This document shows positions 8,225 through 15,429 of a DNA stretch of 21,590 bases, in pieces. Under the pieces are notes generated by a model. The model was not told the origin of the DNA. It saw nothing but the letters and a program-made list of their open reading frames with translations, and did no database searches. Source of the DNA: SZUA-448 sp964602475 (GTDB lineage: Bacteria; Bacillota; Clostridia; Lachnospirales; Lachnospiraceae); the NCBI GenBank assembly GCA_964602475.1, contig CAZRRN010000049.1, forward strand, positions 1 to 21,590, read 5' to 3'. Numbering within the stretch: the first letter of the stretch is position 1; each line of letters begins with the position of its first letter. Both the position numbers and the translations under genes were made by a program.

Positions 8225-10279
8225 GTTCAGCTTCATTTCTTTTAAAAAACGCGAAGATGCAAGCTTTCGCCCTCCGCACTCCTCTGCATAATACAGATAT
8301 AACTCCTCTTTTGCTCTTGTCATTGCAACATAGAGCAATCTCCGTTCTTCTTCCAATTCGCCTTCTGTCATAGCACGCCGGTGGGGTACAATCCCATCAT
8401 TCAGATCAATCAGCCAGACACGGCTGAATTCCAGTCCTTTGGAAGCATGAAAGGTCATTAATGAAAGCTCCCCGCCTAAAGCCGCCCCTTCGCTGTTGCG
8501 TGACTTTTTCAGCGTATGTCTGTTCTCCTTTCTTTGTTCTATCTGTTCCAGCCATTCTGAAAAAGCAGAAAATTCCCTTGCGCTTTCACTGAGTTCTTCA
8601 AGAACTTCAATTAAATCTTCAGGCGGCATTCCCTTCGCCTCTGCTTCTTTTCGAAGATACTGTTCATAGCCGATCGCCTTCCTGATATACTGTATTCCCG
8701 CATATGGATTAAGCCCGGAAAGCAGATGAAGATGCCAAAACAGGTGCCGCAGCTGGTCAAGCTGTCCCTGTCTGTTCACTTCCGAGGACATTCCGTATCT
8801 TTGTCTTTCTTCCGAAGGCAGTCCGTATCCTTGTCTTTCATCCGAGGGCATTCCGTATCCTTGTCTTTCATCCGGGGGCATTCCGTATCCTTGTCTTTCA
8901 TCCGAGGGCATTCCGTATCCTTGTCTTTCATCCGAGGGTATTCCGTATTTTTGTCTTTCTGTTGCATATCGAAGAACCGCTTCCTGCTCGACTTGCTCTT
9001 CAAAGAAAACTTCTCTTGATATGTAACGGTCAGGTCGGTTACAGATTCGCAGATACAATGAGCGGTTCCTGTCTCCTGCCGCAATCCGAAGATATGTCAG
9101 AATATCTTTGGCCACCCTGTGCTCATAAATATCAGGCACAGTTCCTCTGATACAGAATGGAACATTTTGCTTTGCCAGACATTCCGTCAACAGCCGTGCC
9201 TGTGAATTGGTTCGATATAGAATTACCTGTTCTGACAGAGGAATACGTCCATCTGCACACAGTTGATTTATAATCCCCGTATACTCTAAACTGCGATCAT
9301 GAAAAACCGCTGTTCGTATCACGCCCTGCTTTCCGTTCGCAGTTGTCAGTTCTTTAAAAATGCGGTTTTTATTACAGAGGATTAATTTTCCGGCAGTTCT
9401 TGTTATTATTGCTGCAGAACGATAATTGCAGCCAAGGAGGCATTCCTTTACCTCCGGGAAATCCTTTCTCAGTTGTTCCATCAGACCCGGTGTTGCGCCG
9501 CGAAAAGCATAGATGCTTTGATCATCATCTCCGACAACAAAAAGATTACGGTTCTTTGAAGCGAGCAGACGCACTATCTCATACTGCAGACGATTAGAAT
9601 CCTGAAATTCATCTACTAGAATGTAACGGTACCGTTCCTGCCAGTACTCCAGAGTCTTTAAATCTCTCTTTAAATTCCTGTAACACAAAATCAGCATATC
9701 GTCAAAATCCAGACGTCTTTGTCTGCGCAGTGTCTTTTCATATTCATCGCAAATCTGCTGAAAATAATCCGTCTCCTCCGGTTTCCAAGCCTTTGGTTCC
9801 TCTGTCCCACCAGGTCCTTTGCTTTGCAGAGCTTTACATTCAGAAAACTGTGTGGTTTTGTAACAGCTGATTCGTGAAATAAGGGATGCAAGCTCCTCCT
9901 GTTCACAGATTCTGTCCGGAACAAGGCGGTACAGTATGTCCCGCAGAATCCGGTATTTTTCTGTCTCCCGCAGTATGTCTGCATCAGTGTATCCGTATGA
10001 TTCTTTCAGAATGTAAAAAAATGCGGCATGAAAGGTTCCGAAGCTGACCCTGCCGTATCCGGTTCGATCGACCATATCGAATCTCTGCTTCATTTCCTCT
10101 GCTGCCGCTTTTGTAAAAGTAATCACAAGAATCTGCTCCGGCTTCACCCCGTATTGCTCTGTCAGGCATCTCACCCTCTGAACAATCACCAGAGTCTTCC
10201 CGGAGCCGGGACCTGCCAGTACAAGCATCGGTCCCGTCCCGTGTGTAATTGCAATATTCTGTTCTTTACTGAACCCCAT
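8222..10279 (-). CDS. UvrD/PcrA/Rep-family superfamily 1 DNA helicase with an in-frame decapeptide repeat
   Basis: A 685-residue SF1A 3'-5' helicase, expected to act in DNA repair or replication restart. Walker A is LAGPGSGKT (about residues 22-30), followed by LVITFTKAAAEEM, Walker B ILVDEFQDSN, GDDDQSIYAFRGA, CNYRS, MTFHASKGLEF and EERRLLYVAMTRAKEELYL; all SF1 motifs are intact. Six contiguous decapeptides of the type DERQGYGMPS occupy about residues 441-500, between motif IV and the C-terminal RecA domain. ATG 10279 follows AGGGGG at short spacing (3 nt) and fits the family start; ATG 10306 would add 9 residues but lacks a site. It lies 72 nt downstream of gltX and is probably co-transcribed. 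Shorter than B. subtilis PcrA (about 740), so it is a Rep/UvrD paralogue rather than clearly PcrA. Confidence 0.92.
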   Translation of the reverse strand: MGFSKEQNIAITHGTGPMLVLAGPGSGKTLVIVQRVRCLTEQYGVKPEQILVITFTKAAAEEMKQRFDMVDRTGYGRVSFGTFHAAFFYILKESYGYTDADILRETEKYRILRDILYRLVPDRICEQEELASLISRISCYKTTQFSECKALQSKGPGGTEEPKAWKPEETDYFQQICDEYEKTLRRQRRLDFDDMLILCYRNLKRDLKTLEYWQERYRYILVDEFQDSNRLQYEIVRLLASKNRNLFVVGDDDQSIYAFRGATPGLMEQLRKDFPEVKECLLGCNYRSAAIITRTAGKLILCNKNRIFKELTTANGKQGVIRTAVFHDRSLEYTGIINQLCADGRIPLSEQVILYRTNSQARLLTECLAKQNVPFCIRGTVPDIYEHRVAKDILTYLRIAAGDRNRSLYLRICNRPDRYISREVFFEEQVEQEAVLRYATERQKYGIPSDERQGYGMPSDERQGYGMPPDERQGYGMPSDERQGYGLPSEERQRYGMSSEVNRQGQLDQLRHLFWHLHLLSGLNPYAGIQYIRKAIGYEQYLRKEAEAKGMPPEDLIEVLEELSESAREFSAFSEWLEQIEQRKENRHTLKKSRNSEGAALGGELSLMTFHASKGLEFSRVWLIDLNDGIVPHRRAMTEGELEEERRLLYVAMTRAKEELYLYYAEECGGRKLASSRFLKEMKLN
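8781..8960 (-). repeat. Six in-frame 30-bp tandem repeats inside the UvrD-like helicase gene
   Basis: The units are 8781-8810, 8811-8840, 8841-8870, 8871-8900, 8901-8930 and 8931-8960, contiguous and without spacers. The inner four differ by one to a few bases; the outer two are more diverged. Each codes for a decapeptide around ERQGYGMPS. Because the unit is divisible by 3, copy-number change would keep the reading frame. Confidence 0.97.
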
Positions 10280-10328
10280 AATCCCCCTAAATCTTAGTCT
10301 TGCCATAGAAACAGCTAAACTGCTGATA

Positions 10329-10356
10329 CCGCAGCCTTTATTCCGCAGCCTTTATT
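10329..10356 (-). repeat. 14-bp perfect tandem duplication at the end of gltX
   Basis: CCGCAGCCTTTATT occurs twice back to back (10329-10342 and 10343-10356). The right copy contains the gltX stop codon (10352-10354). The other copy lies in the 72-nt gap before the helicase gene. Confidence 0.9.
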
Positions 10357-11830
10357 TCACCGCTTTTTCCAGCTTATCGATTCCTATCCGGATTCGCCGC
10401 AGGCTCTCTTCTTTACCCAGAATACTCATAATCTCGTAGGCTCCGCCGGGAGTCATCTGCTTTCCTGACACTGCGGTTCGTACCGGCCAAAGTGCTACTC
10501 CGTTCTTGATGCCCTTCTCTTCCACATAGTCCATAAGGAGCTTTTCGATGGAGGTATAATCATATTCCTGCAGTGCTTCAAATCTTGGAAGAAGTTCTTT
10601 TAATGCTTCAAGAGAATTCTCGCTGTTGGTCTTCATCTTCTTGTGTGTATACATCTCAATACTATAATCCGGAAGTTCCTCAAAGAAATCGATTTTTTCT
10701 GCAATATCACAAAACGTCTCGATTCTCGTCTTTACAAGATCCGCAATTGCTTTCAGATCGTAATCCTTCGTAATTGTCTTGCGAATATACGGTAAAGCCA
10801 GTCTGTAGTATTTTTCATTCTCCATTGCTTTCAGATATTCACCGTTCATCCAGCGAAGCTTCACCATATCAAAGACAGCCGGAGATTTACTGATATGCGT
10901 ATAATCAAAGACCTCAATCATCTCCTGAAGAGAGAAAATCTCACTGTTATCCGCCGGACTCCACCCAAGCAGTGCGATAAAATTAACGATTGCTTCTGTA
11001 ATAAAGCCCTGCTCCAGAAGATCCTCAAAAGAAGAATGCCCACTTCTCTTGGCAAGCTTTTTGTGTTCTTCGTTGGTAAGCAGCGGGCAGTGTACATAAA
11101 CCGGCTCTTCCCAGCCAAATGCATGATATAGACGCGTATACTTCGGAGTAGAGGAAAGATATTCATTGCCTCTTACAACATGGGTAATCTCCATCAGATG
11201 ATCGTCAACGACATTTGCAAAATTATAGGTTGGATAGCCGTCGGACTTAATCAGAATCTGATCATCAAGCTCCTCGTTCTCTACGGTTATTTTCCCGTAA
11301 ATCGCATCGGTAAAAGTAGTCGTTCCCTCCTCCGGAATATTCTGCCGGATAACATAGGGAATTCCTGATGCCAGCTTTTCTGCAATCTCTTCCTTCGTTA
11401 AGTGCAGGCAATGCTTGTCATACTTTGTAATTGCCTTCGTCTCACCTTCCTCGTCCTCATCCACAACACTGCTTAATCCGGCAAGTCTCTCCTTATCACA
11501 GAAGCAGTAGTACGCTTCTCCCTTTTCAATCAGCTGTTTTGCATATTTCAGGTAAATGCCTGTCTTAACACGTTCACTCTGTACATAAGGTCCGTAGCCC
11601 TTGTCTTTGTCCGGGCCTTCATCGTGAATCAGTCCCGTCTCCTGCATCGTACGGTAAATGATATCAACCGCTCCTTCAACGTAACGTCCCTGGTCTGTAT
11701 CTTCTATTCGAAGAATAAAGTCGCCACCTGCATGCTTCGCAATCAGAAATTCATACAGTGCCGTTCTTAAATTACCAACATGCATCCTTCCTGTCGGGCT
11801 CGGTGCATATCTCGTTCTGATCTTTTTCAT
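10352..11830 (-). CDS. gltX: Glutamyl-tRNA synthetase
   Basis: Class I aminoacyl-tRNA synthetase that charges tRNA-Glu (and perhaps tRNA-Gln for transamidation). The 492-residue length is typical. The N-terminal PSPTGRMHVGNLRTALYEFL carries the HIGH-type motif (HVGN, residues 17-20). IEDTD follows, the KMSKS-type motif appears as KKLAKRSG, and the C-terminal anticodon-binding domain is complete. AGGAGG (11835-11840) lies 4 nt before the ATG at 11830. The gene starts only 34 nt after the stop of the URO-D methyltransferase gene and no clear promoter was seen between them. It may therefore be read from the methyl-transfer operon, or from a promoter inside the preceding gene. It could serve Gln as well if no glutaminyl-tRNA synthetase exists; the window cannot tell. 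Confidence 0.95.
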   Translation of the reverse strand: MKKIRTRYAPSPTGRMHVGNLRTALYEFLIAKHAGGDFILRIEDTDQGRYVEGAVDIIYRTMQETGLIHDEGPDKDKGYGPYVQSERVKTGIYLKYAKQLIEKGEAYYCFCDKERLAGLSSVVDEDEEGETKAITKYDKHCLHLTKEEIAEKLASGIPYVIRQNIPEEGTTTFTDAIYGKITVENEELDDQILIKSDGYPTYNFANVVDDHLMEITHVVRGNEYLSSTPKYTRLYHAFGWEEPVYVHCPLLTNEEHKKLAKRSGHSSFEDLLEQGFITEAIVNFIALLGWSPADNSEIFSLQEMIEVFDYTHISKSPAVFDMVKLRWMNGEYLKAMENEKYYRLALPYIRKTITKDYDLKAIADLVKTRIETFCDIAEKIDFFEELPDYSIEMYTHKKMKTNSENSLEALKELLPRFEALQEYDYTSIEKLLMDYVEEKGIKNGVALWPVRTAVSGKQMTPGGAYEIMSILGKEESLRRIRIGIDKLEKAVK

Positions 11831-11864
11831 CTTTCCTCCTCATCTCTCATATCAGACTTATGTC

Positions 11865-12902
11865 TTATTTTCTTACGGCTGCCGCAAAAGCTTCCAGATT
11901 TGCTCTCGGTGTTCCCGGAGAGGTTCCTCCCCCTGCCGACAGCATCAGTCCTGTATTGGATCCATATCTGGCAATGCATTCTTTCGCTGCATTCATACAC
12001 TCCTGTGGTGTTCCATAGGTCAGAACCTCCAGCGGCGGAACATTTCCAAGGATACAGACCTTATCTCCGAGTGCTTTTCTTGCATCGACAATATCGTCAA
12101 GATGGGAAAACTGAAATATGTTCACACCGAGATCAGCGATATGCGGAAAGCTGACCGGATTATGATTGTCATTGTGAAACATTTTCACCGGCATATCAAA
12201 ATAATCATATATTTCTTTCAGATACGGATGTGCAAATTCCATATAGTCCGCTTCCGACAAAAATCCGGCAATATCATCAAGCATCAGTATTCCTTCAACA
12301 TAATCAAGAACTTCTGCCTGTGCTTCCAGCCATCTTTTAATAAATTCTGTTGTGATACGCAGAAGCTTGTGTGCATTGTCCGGATCAATCTTCACTGCAA
12401 CAAGAAACTCCGGCACTGTCATCATATGTGTACAGATGTTCAGTGGTCCGCGGGAAGCGACAATTCGAATTTTCTCTCCTTTTTCATGAACACGTTCTTT
12501 GATGTTTTTATAGTAATTGATTGCGAGAGGAAGCAGTCCATCTTTCTTTGGATCTGGAACAGCAATTCTGCTGATTTGTTCAATATCATCCGCATCATGG
12601 ATCAGGTGACTAATCATAACCGGCTGATAATCATAAAAGTTTGGTTTACAGCCAAAACCGCTCGGTTCTGCCGCCATTCCAAATTCCACCCAGTAATCCG
12701 GAAGAAAGATTACGTTTGGAAAGTCCTGCTTGATTTTATCATGAGCAGCAAGGAATACATTCATATCTGTATAATAATCCAGAGTCGATACTCCGACATA
12801 ACCCGGAATCCAGGGACTGTCTACTATCATTCCGACCGGAATCTCCGGAAGCGCTTCACATCTTGCACAGCTCTTTACGATTTCCCATTCTCTGTCTTTC
12901 AT
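11865..12902 (-). CDS. Uroporphyrinogen decarboxylase (URO-D) superfamily corrinoid methyltransferase
   Basis: A 345-residue URO-D-fold protein. Placement beside a corrinoid protein, its reactivator and a homocysteine methyltransferase indicates methyl transfer to or from the corrinoid rather than heme synthesis. The family includes MtaA/MtbA (methylcorrinoid to coenzyme M) and demethylating methyltransferases. MtaA-type enzymes bind zinc through H-x-C...C. Here the corresponding places read FHNDNH (His243, Asp245) and LSAGGGTSPGTP (321-332), with no cysteine. A thiol acceptor therefore seems unlikely, and a substrate:corrinoid methyltransferase role is my inference. GGTGAG (12908-12913) lies 5 nt before ATG 12902. 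The gene is separated from the reactivator by 133 nt that contain a 32-bp repeat. The methyl donor is unknown. Confidence 0.85.
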   Translation of the reverse strand: MKDREWEIVKSCARCEALPEIPVGMIVDSPWIPGYVGVSTLDYYTDMNVFLAAHDKIKQDFPNVIFLPDYWVEFGMAAEPSGFGCKPNFYDYQPVMISHLIHDADDIEQISRIAVPDPKKDGLLPLAINYYKNIKERVHEKGEKIRIVASRGPLNICTHMMTVPEFLVAVKIDPDNAHKLLRITTEFIKRWLEAQAEVLDYVEGILMLDDIAGFLSEADYMEFAHPYLKEIYDYFDMPVKMFHNDNHNPVSFPHIADLGVNIFQFSHLDDIVDARKALGDKVCILGNVPPLEVLTYGTPQECMNAAKECIARYGSNTGLMLSAGGGTSPGTPRANLEAFAAAVRK

Positions 12903-12930
12903 CGGTTCTCACCCTTTTCTTGATTTTATC

Positions 12931-13026
12931 TTTTTCAAATCCTTGCAGTTCTTAATGTTTTCTTTTCCATGTCATTACAGTTCTTAATGTTTTCTTTTCC
13001 AAATCTTTGCATTTTAAGTTCATTTA
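12931..13026. repeat. 32-bp intergenic tandem repeat (two full copies and a diverged third)
   Basis: The units are 12931-12962, 12963-12994 and 12995-13026. The first two share an exact 24-base core (12946-12969 and 12978-13001, the latter running one base group into unit 3). The third keeps the first half (TTTTCCAAATCTTTGCA) and then diverges. They fill most of the 133-nt gap between the reactivator and the URO-D gene. No coding frame or hairpin accounts for them. Confidence 0.85.
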
Positions 13027-13035
13027 ATGATTCTA

Positions 13036-14754
13036 TCACGGAAAGCTCATATAATCCATATATAATTCAAAAAAATCTTTTTCTGTCGCCAGGGATATTT
13101 CTTCTGCGGTATCTGTAATTTTCTGCAGGCAGGAGTCTCCGTCTGTTGAAAAAAGATATTTTTCCAGTCCGGCAAGGCAGCTGTTTCCTACAGGGATTAT
13201 TTCTCCGGAATGAAGCTTCGGCAGCATTCCGATCCGTATCGCTTTCGATAAATTTATCCCTTTACCAAAACCTCCGGAAATATAAAAACGAATCCTTCTT
13301 GAACTGATATCCGGTTCTCCATCCTCAATCTTTGCAGCAGCTCGTTTCAGCAGCAGTTCTATTCCTGCCCGAATCGCTGATTTTGCCATCTGAAGTTCTC
13401 TGATATCCTTCTGCGTCAAGCACAGCCTGTGACCGTCCGTTGCTTCTGCAAAAGGAAAGCCGCTTTGAAAATACTCCTCACACAGTTTCCCGCTGCAATC
13501 ACAGATTCCCGCATCTAAGAGTTCTGCTGTAAGTGCAACAACTCCACTCCCACAGATACCGCAGGGAACTCCGTTAAAAATCGTCTTTCTTTCTGTGATT
13601 CTTCCTCCGCTGATTGTAATGTCTTCAAGTGCGCCCGTAACACTTCCGGTTCCGCAGCTTATATTACCGCCTTCAAAAGCCGGTCCGGCAGCTGCAGATG
13701 CTACAAAAAGCTTTTTCCCCTGCCAAACCGCCATTTCACCGTTTGTTCCAAGGTCAACCAGCAGTCTGATTCCGTCATCTAAGGAACCGTTTAAAAAACC
13801 GTTTGCATACATTCCGGCAACAATATCTCCTCCGACAAAGGCGGATATCCCGGGAAAAATCGTCAGCCTTGAACTTCCAGCTGCTGTACCGAACAGCTCT
13901 GCCGCCGGCACGTTCAGAAGATCCAGTGTAACCGGACGAAATGGATAAATACCAAGCTGTTCGCAGGAATATCCAAGCAGCAGATGAATCATAGCTGTAT
14001 TTCCTGCAAGGACAACCCGCTTAAGTTCGTCTGCGGAGTTCCCGGTACTTTGCAGCAGCGCTGCAAGTCTTCTTCCGATCTCTTCACAGATCAGACTCTG
14101 CAGTGTCTCACGTTGTCCTTCATTCGAGGCCTGAATCCGCGATATAACATCAGCTCCATAGCTTCTCTGTGGATTTAAAAAAGCAGTCTCACCTATTCTA
14201 GTTCCATCGGCACGATATAGCACCAAAACTACCGTTGTGGTTCCAAGATCAATCACTGCATTCAGCATCTTGCTTCGATTATCCCTGCTTTCGACTGTAA
14301 AGGATATGCCTCCGCTTAGGGATCCCGATTTATCTTCTTCGTCTGAACAGTAGGTGTCATTCTCGCTCGAAACTAAATAGTTTGTATCATTCACTCTCGA
14401 AACTGAATAGTTTGTATCATTCATTCTCGGAGCTGAACAGTTTACGTCATTCTCGCCTTGATCGGTAAGAATCCGGTAGGCTTCCTGTTCCGGTAGCTCT
14501 ATCAGTATTTCCTGTTCCGGGATTGCCCTGCATGCAAGTCGAATTCCCTCCTTTTGTTCTTCCTTCGTCAGGAAGCAGCAATCTGCATCTGTAACCGGAA
14601 GAGTTCCCATAAGAAGACGAATTTTACATTTTCCGCAGCGTCCGCTCCCGTTACAGTGCGCAGGAACTGTATGCTGCCCGAAACGAAGGATTTCAAGAAC
14701 AGTTAGCTTATTTTCTTTATTCGCTTGCCCGGGGATTCGTATCTGTTCCGACAT
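13036..14754 (-). CDS. Corrinoid activation/regeneration protein (RACo-like; 2Fe-2S ferredoxin plus ASKHA/DUF4445 domains)
   Basis: A 572-residue ATP-dependent reactivator that returns an accidentally oxidised cob(II)alamin cofactor to cob(I)alamin, as RACo/RamA-type proteins do. The N-terminal ferredoxin-like domain has Cys34-x5-Cys40-x2-Cys43 and Cys75, the usual 2Fe-2S pattern. A linker (residues 102-141) consists of four decapeptide repeats. The C-terminal actin-like ATPase part starts AVIDLGTTTVVLVLY (166-180) and includes VDLGTNGEMAV and CGSGVVALTAELLDAG. RACo type is indicated by the 2Fe-2S domain; RamA-type activators have two 4Fe-4S clusters instead. GAGG lies 5 nt before ATG 14754. 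The gene follows the corrinoid protein gene by 15 nt, so both are clearly in one operon and the corrinoid protein is its likely client. Confidence 0.92.
   Translation of the reverse strand: MSEQIRIPGQANKENKLTVLEILRFGQHTVPAHCNGSGRCGKCKIRLLMGTLPVTDADCCFLTKEEQKEGIRLACRAIPEQEILIELPEQEAYRILTDQGENDVNCSAPRMNDTNYSVSRVNDTNYLVSSENDTYCSDEEDKSGSLSGGISFTVESRDNRSKMLNAVIDLGTTTVVLVLYRADGTRIGETAFLNPQRSYGADVISRIQASNEGQRETLQSLICEEIGRRLAALLQSTGNSADELKRVVLAGNTAMIHLLLGYSCEQLGIYPFRPVTLDLLNVPAAELFGTAAGSSRLTIFPGISAFVGGDIVAGMYANGFLNGSLDDGIRLLVDLGTNGEMAVWQGKKLFVASAAAGPAFEGGNISCGTGSVTGALEDITISGGRITERKTIFNGVPCGICGSGVVALTAELLDAGICDCSGKLCEEYFQSGFPFAEATDGHRLCLTQKDIRELQMAKSAIRAGIELLLKRAAAKIEDGEPDISSRRIRFYISGGFGKGINLSKAIRIGMLPKLHSGEIIPVGNSCLAGLEKYLFSTDGDSCLQKITDTAEEISLATEKDFFELYMDYMSFP
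14332..14451 (-). repeat. Four in-frame 30-bp tandem repeats in the linker of the corrinoid reactivator
   Basis: Four contiguous 30-nt units code for the decapeptides NDVNCSAPRM, NDTNYSVSRV, NDTNYLVSSE and NDTYCSDEED (residues 102-141). The two central units are closest at DNA level. The repeat lies between the 2Fe-2S domain and the ATPase part, where length change should be tolerated. Confidence 0.93.
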
Positions 14755-14769
14755 CCTGTCCTCTTTTCT

Positions 14770-15414
14770 TTACTTACTTCGGTTCTTCACTGCTTTAGCA
14801 GCAATCTCGGCACAGCCGGGTGCGTCCTTGGTATAATAATCTGCTCCTGCTTTCTTAGCAAATTCCTCATTGACCGGTGCTCCGCCAATCATTATGATGT
14901 ATTTTTCTCTGAGCTTTCGGTTATTTATCTCGTTGATAATTGTCGTAATATAAGGCATTGTTGTAGTAAGCAGCGCAGATATGCAGATGATATCGGCATT
15001 TTGTTCTTCCGCTGCAGTGATGAACTGCTCCGCCGAAGCATCCACGCCGATATCCGTTACTTCAAAGCCTGCTCCTTTAAGCATCATCGCAACAAGATTC
15101 TTTCCGATATCATGCATATCGCCTTTAACGGTTCCGATTACAACCTTACCGAGCGGTTCATTTCCTGCCTCCACAAGCAACGGCTCCAGGACTGCCAGTC
15201 CGCCATTCATAGCACGGGCGGTGACAAGAACCTCCGGCATAAAAATCTCATTGTTTTTGAATTTATCTCCAATGACCATCATGCCTTTTAGAAGCCCCTC
15301 GTTCAAAATGTCCCTCGCAGAGATTCCTTCTGACAAAGCATTGCTTACCAGCTCTTTTACAAGCTTCGTTCTTCCTGCCTGAACGCCTTCTGAAATTTCC
15401 TTTACTGTTGCCAT
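14770..15414 (-). CDS. Methyltransferase cognate corrinoid protein (MtaC/MtbC/MetH-like B12-binding)
   Basis: A 214-residue methyl carrier. The N-terminal four-helix cap domain (about 1-88) includes MNGGLAVLEPLL. The C-terminal Rossmann-like cobalamin domain starts VVIGTVKGDMHDIGKN, with DxHxxG at Asp99/His101; the histidine is the expected lower cobalt ligand. Later IGGAPVNEEFAKKAGADYY matches the family's GG and GAD(Y)Y segments. GGGAG (15420-15424) lies 5 nt before ATG 15414. It sits 15 nt after the homocysteine methyltransferase gene and 15 nt before the reactivator gene. Its partners in the operon suggest it shuttles methyl between the URO-D protein and the homocysteine methyltransferase. 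The donor cannot be read from this gene. Confidence 0.95.
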   Translation of the reverse strand: MATVKEISEGVQAGRTKLVKELVSNALSEGISARDILNEGLLKGMMVIGDKFKNNEIFMPEVLVTARAMNGGLAVLEPLLVEAGNEPLGKVVIGTVKGDMHDIGKNLVAMMLKGAGFEVTDIGVDASAEQFITAAEEQNADIICISALLTTTMPYITTIINEINNRKLREKYIIMIGGAPVNEEFAKKAGADYYTKDAPGCAEIAAKAVKNRSK

Positions 15415-15429
15415 CGTTTCTCCCTCTCA

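Noticed and set aside
8781..8960. CRISPR array
   Set aside because: The units are contiguous 30-bp repeats with no spacers and they code in frame. The 32-bp array at 12931-13026 is likewise spacer-free. No cas genes are present.
8776..9084. Repetitive open frames on both strands over the helicase repeat
   Set aside because: They exist because a 30-bp repeat without stops stays open in several frames. The UvrD frame runs through the whole region with all motifs intact, so the others are shadows.
11865..12902. HemE, uroporphyrinogen decarboxylase of heme synthesis
   Set aside because: The neighbours are corrinoid methyltransferase genes and no heme genes are near. The sequence fits the methyltransferase branch of the superfamily better.
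12102..12923. Plus-strand frame of 273 codons opposite the URO-D gene
   Set aside because: Antisense shadow with unnatural composition (many Ile, Phe, His and Cys) and no ribosome site. The minus-strand gene is well supported.
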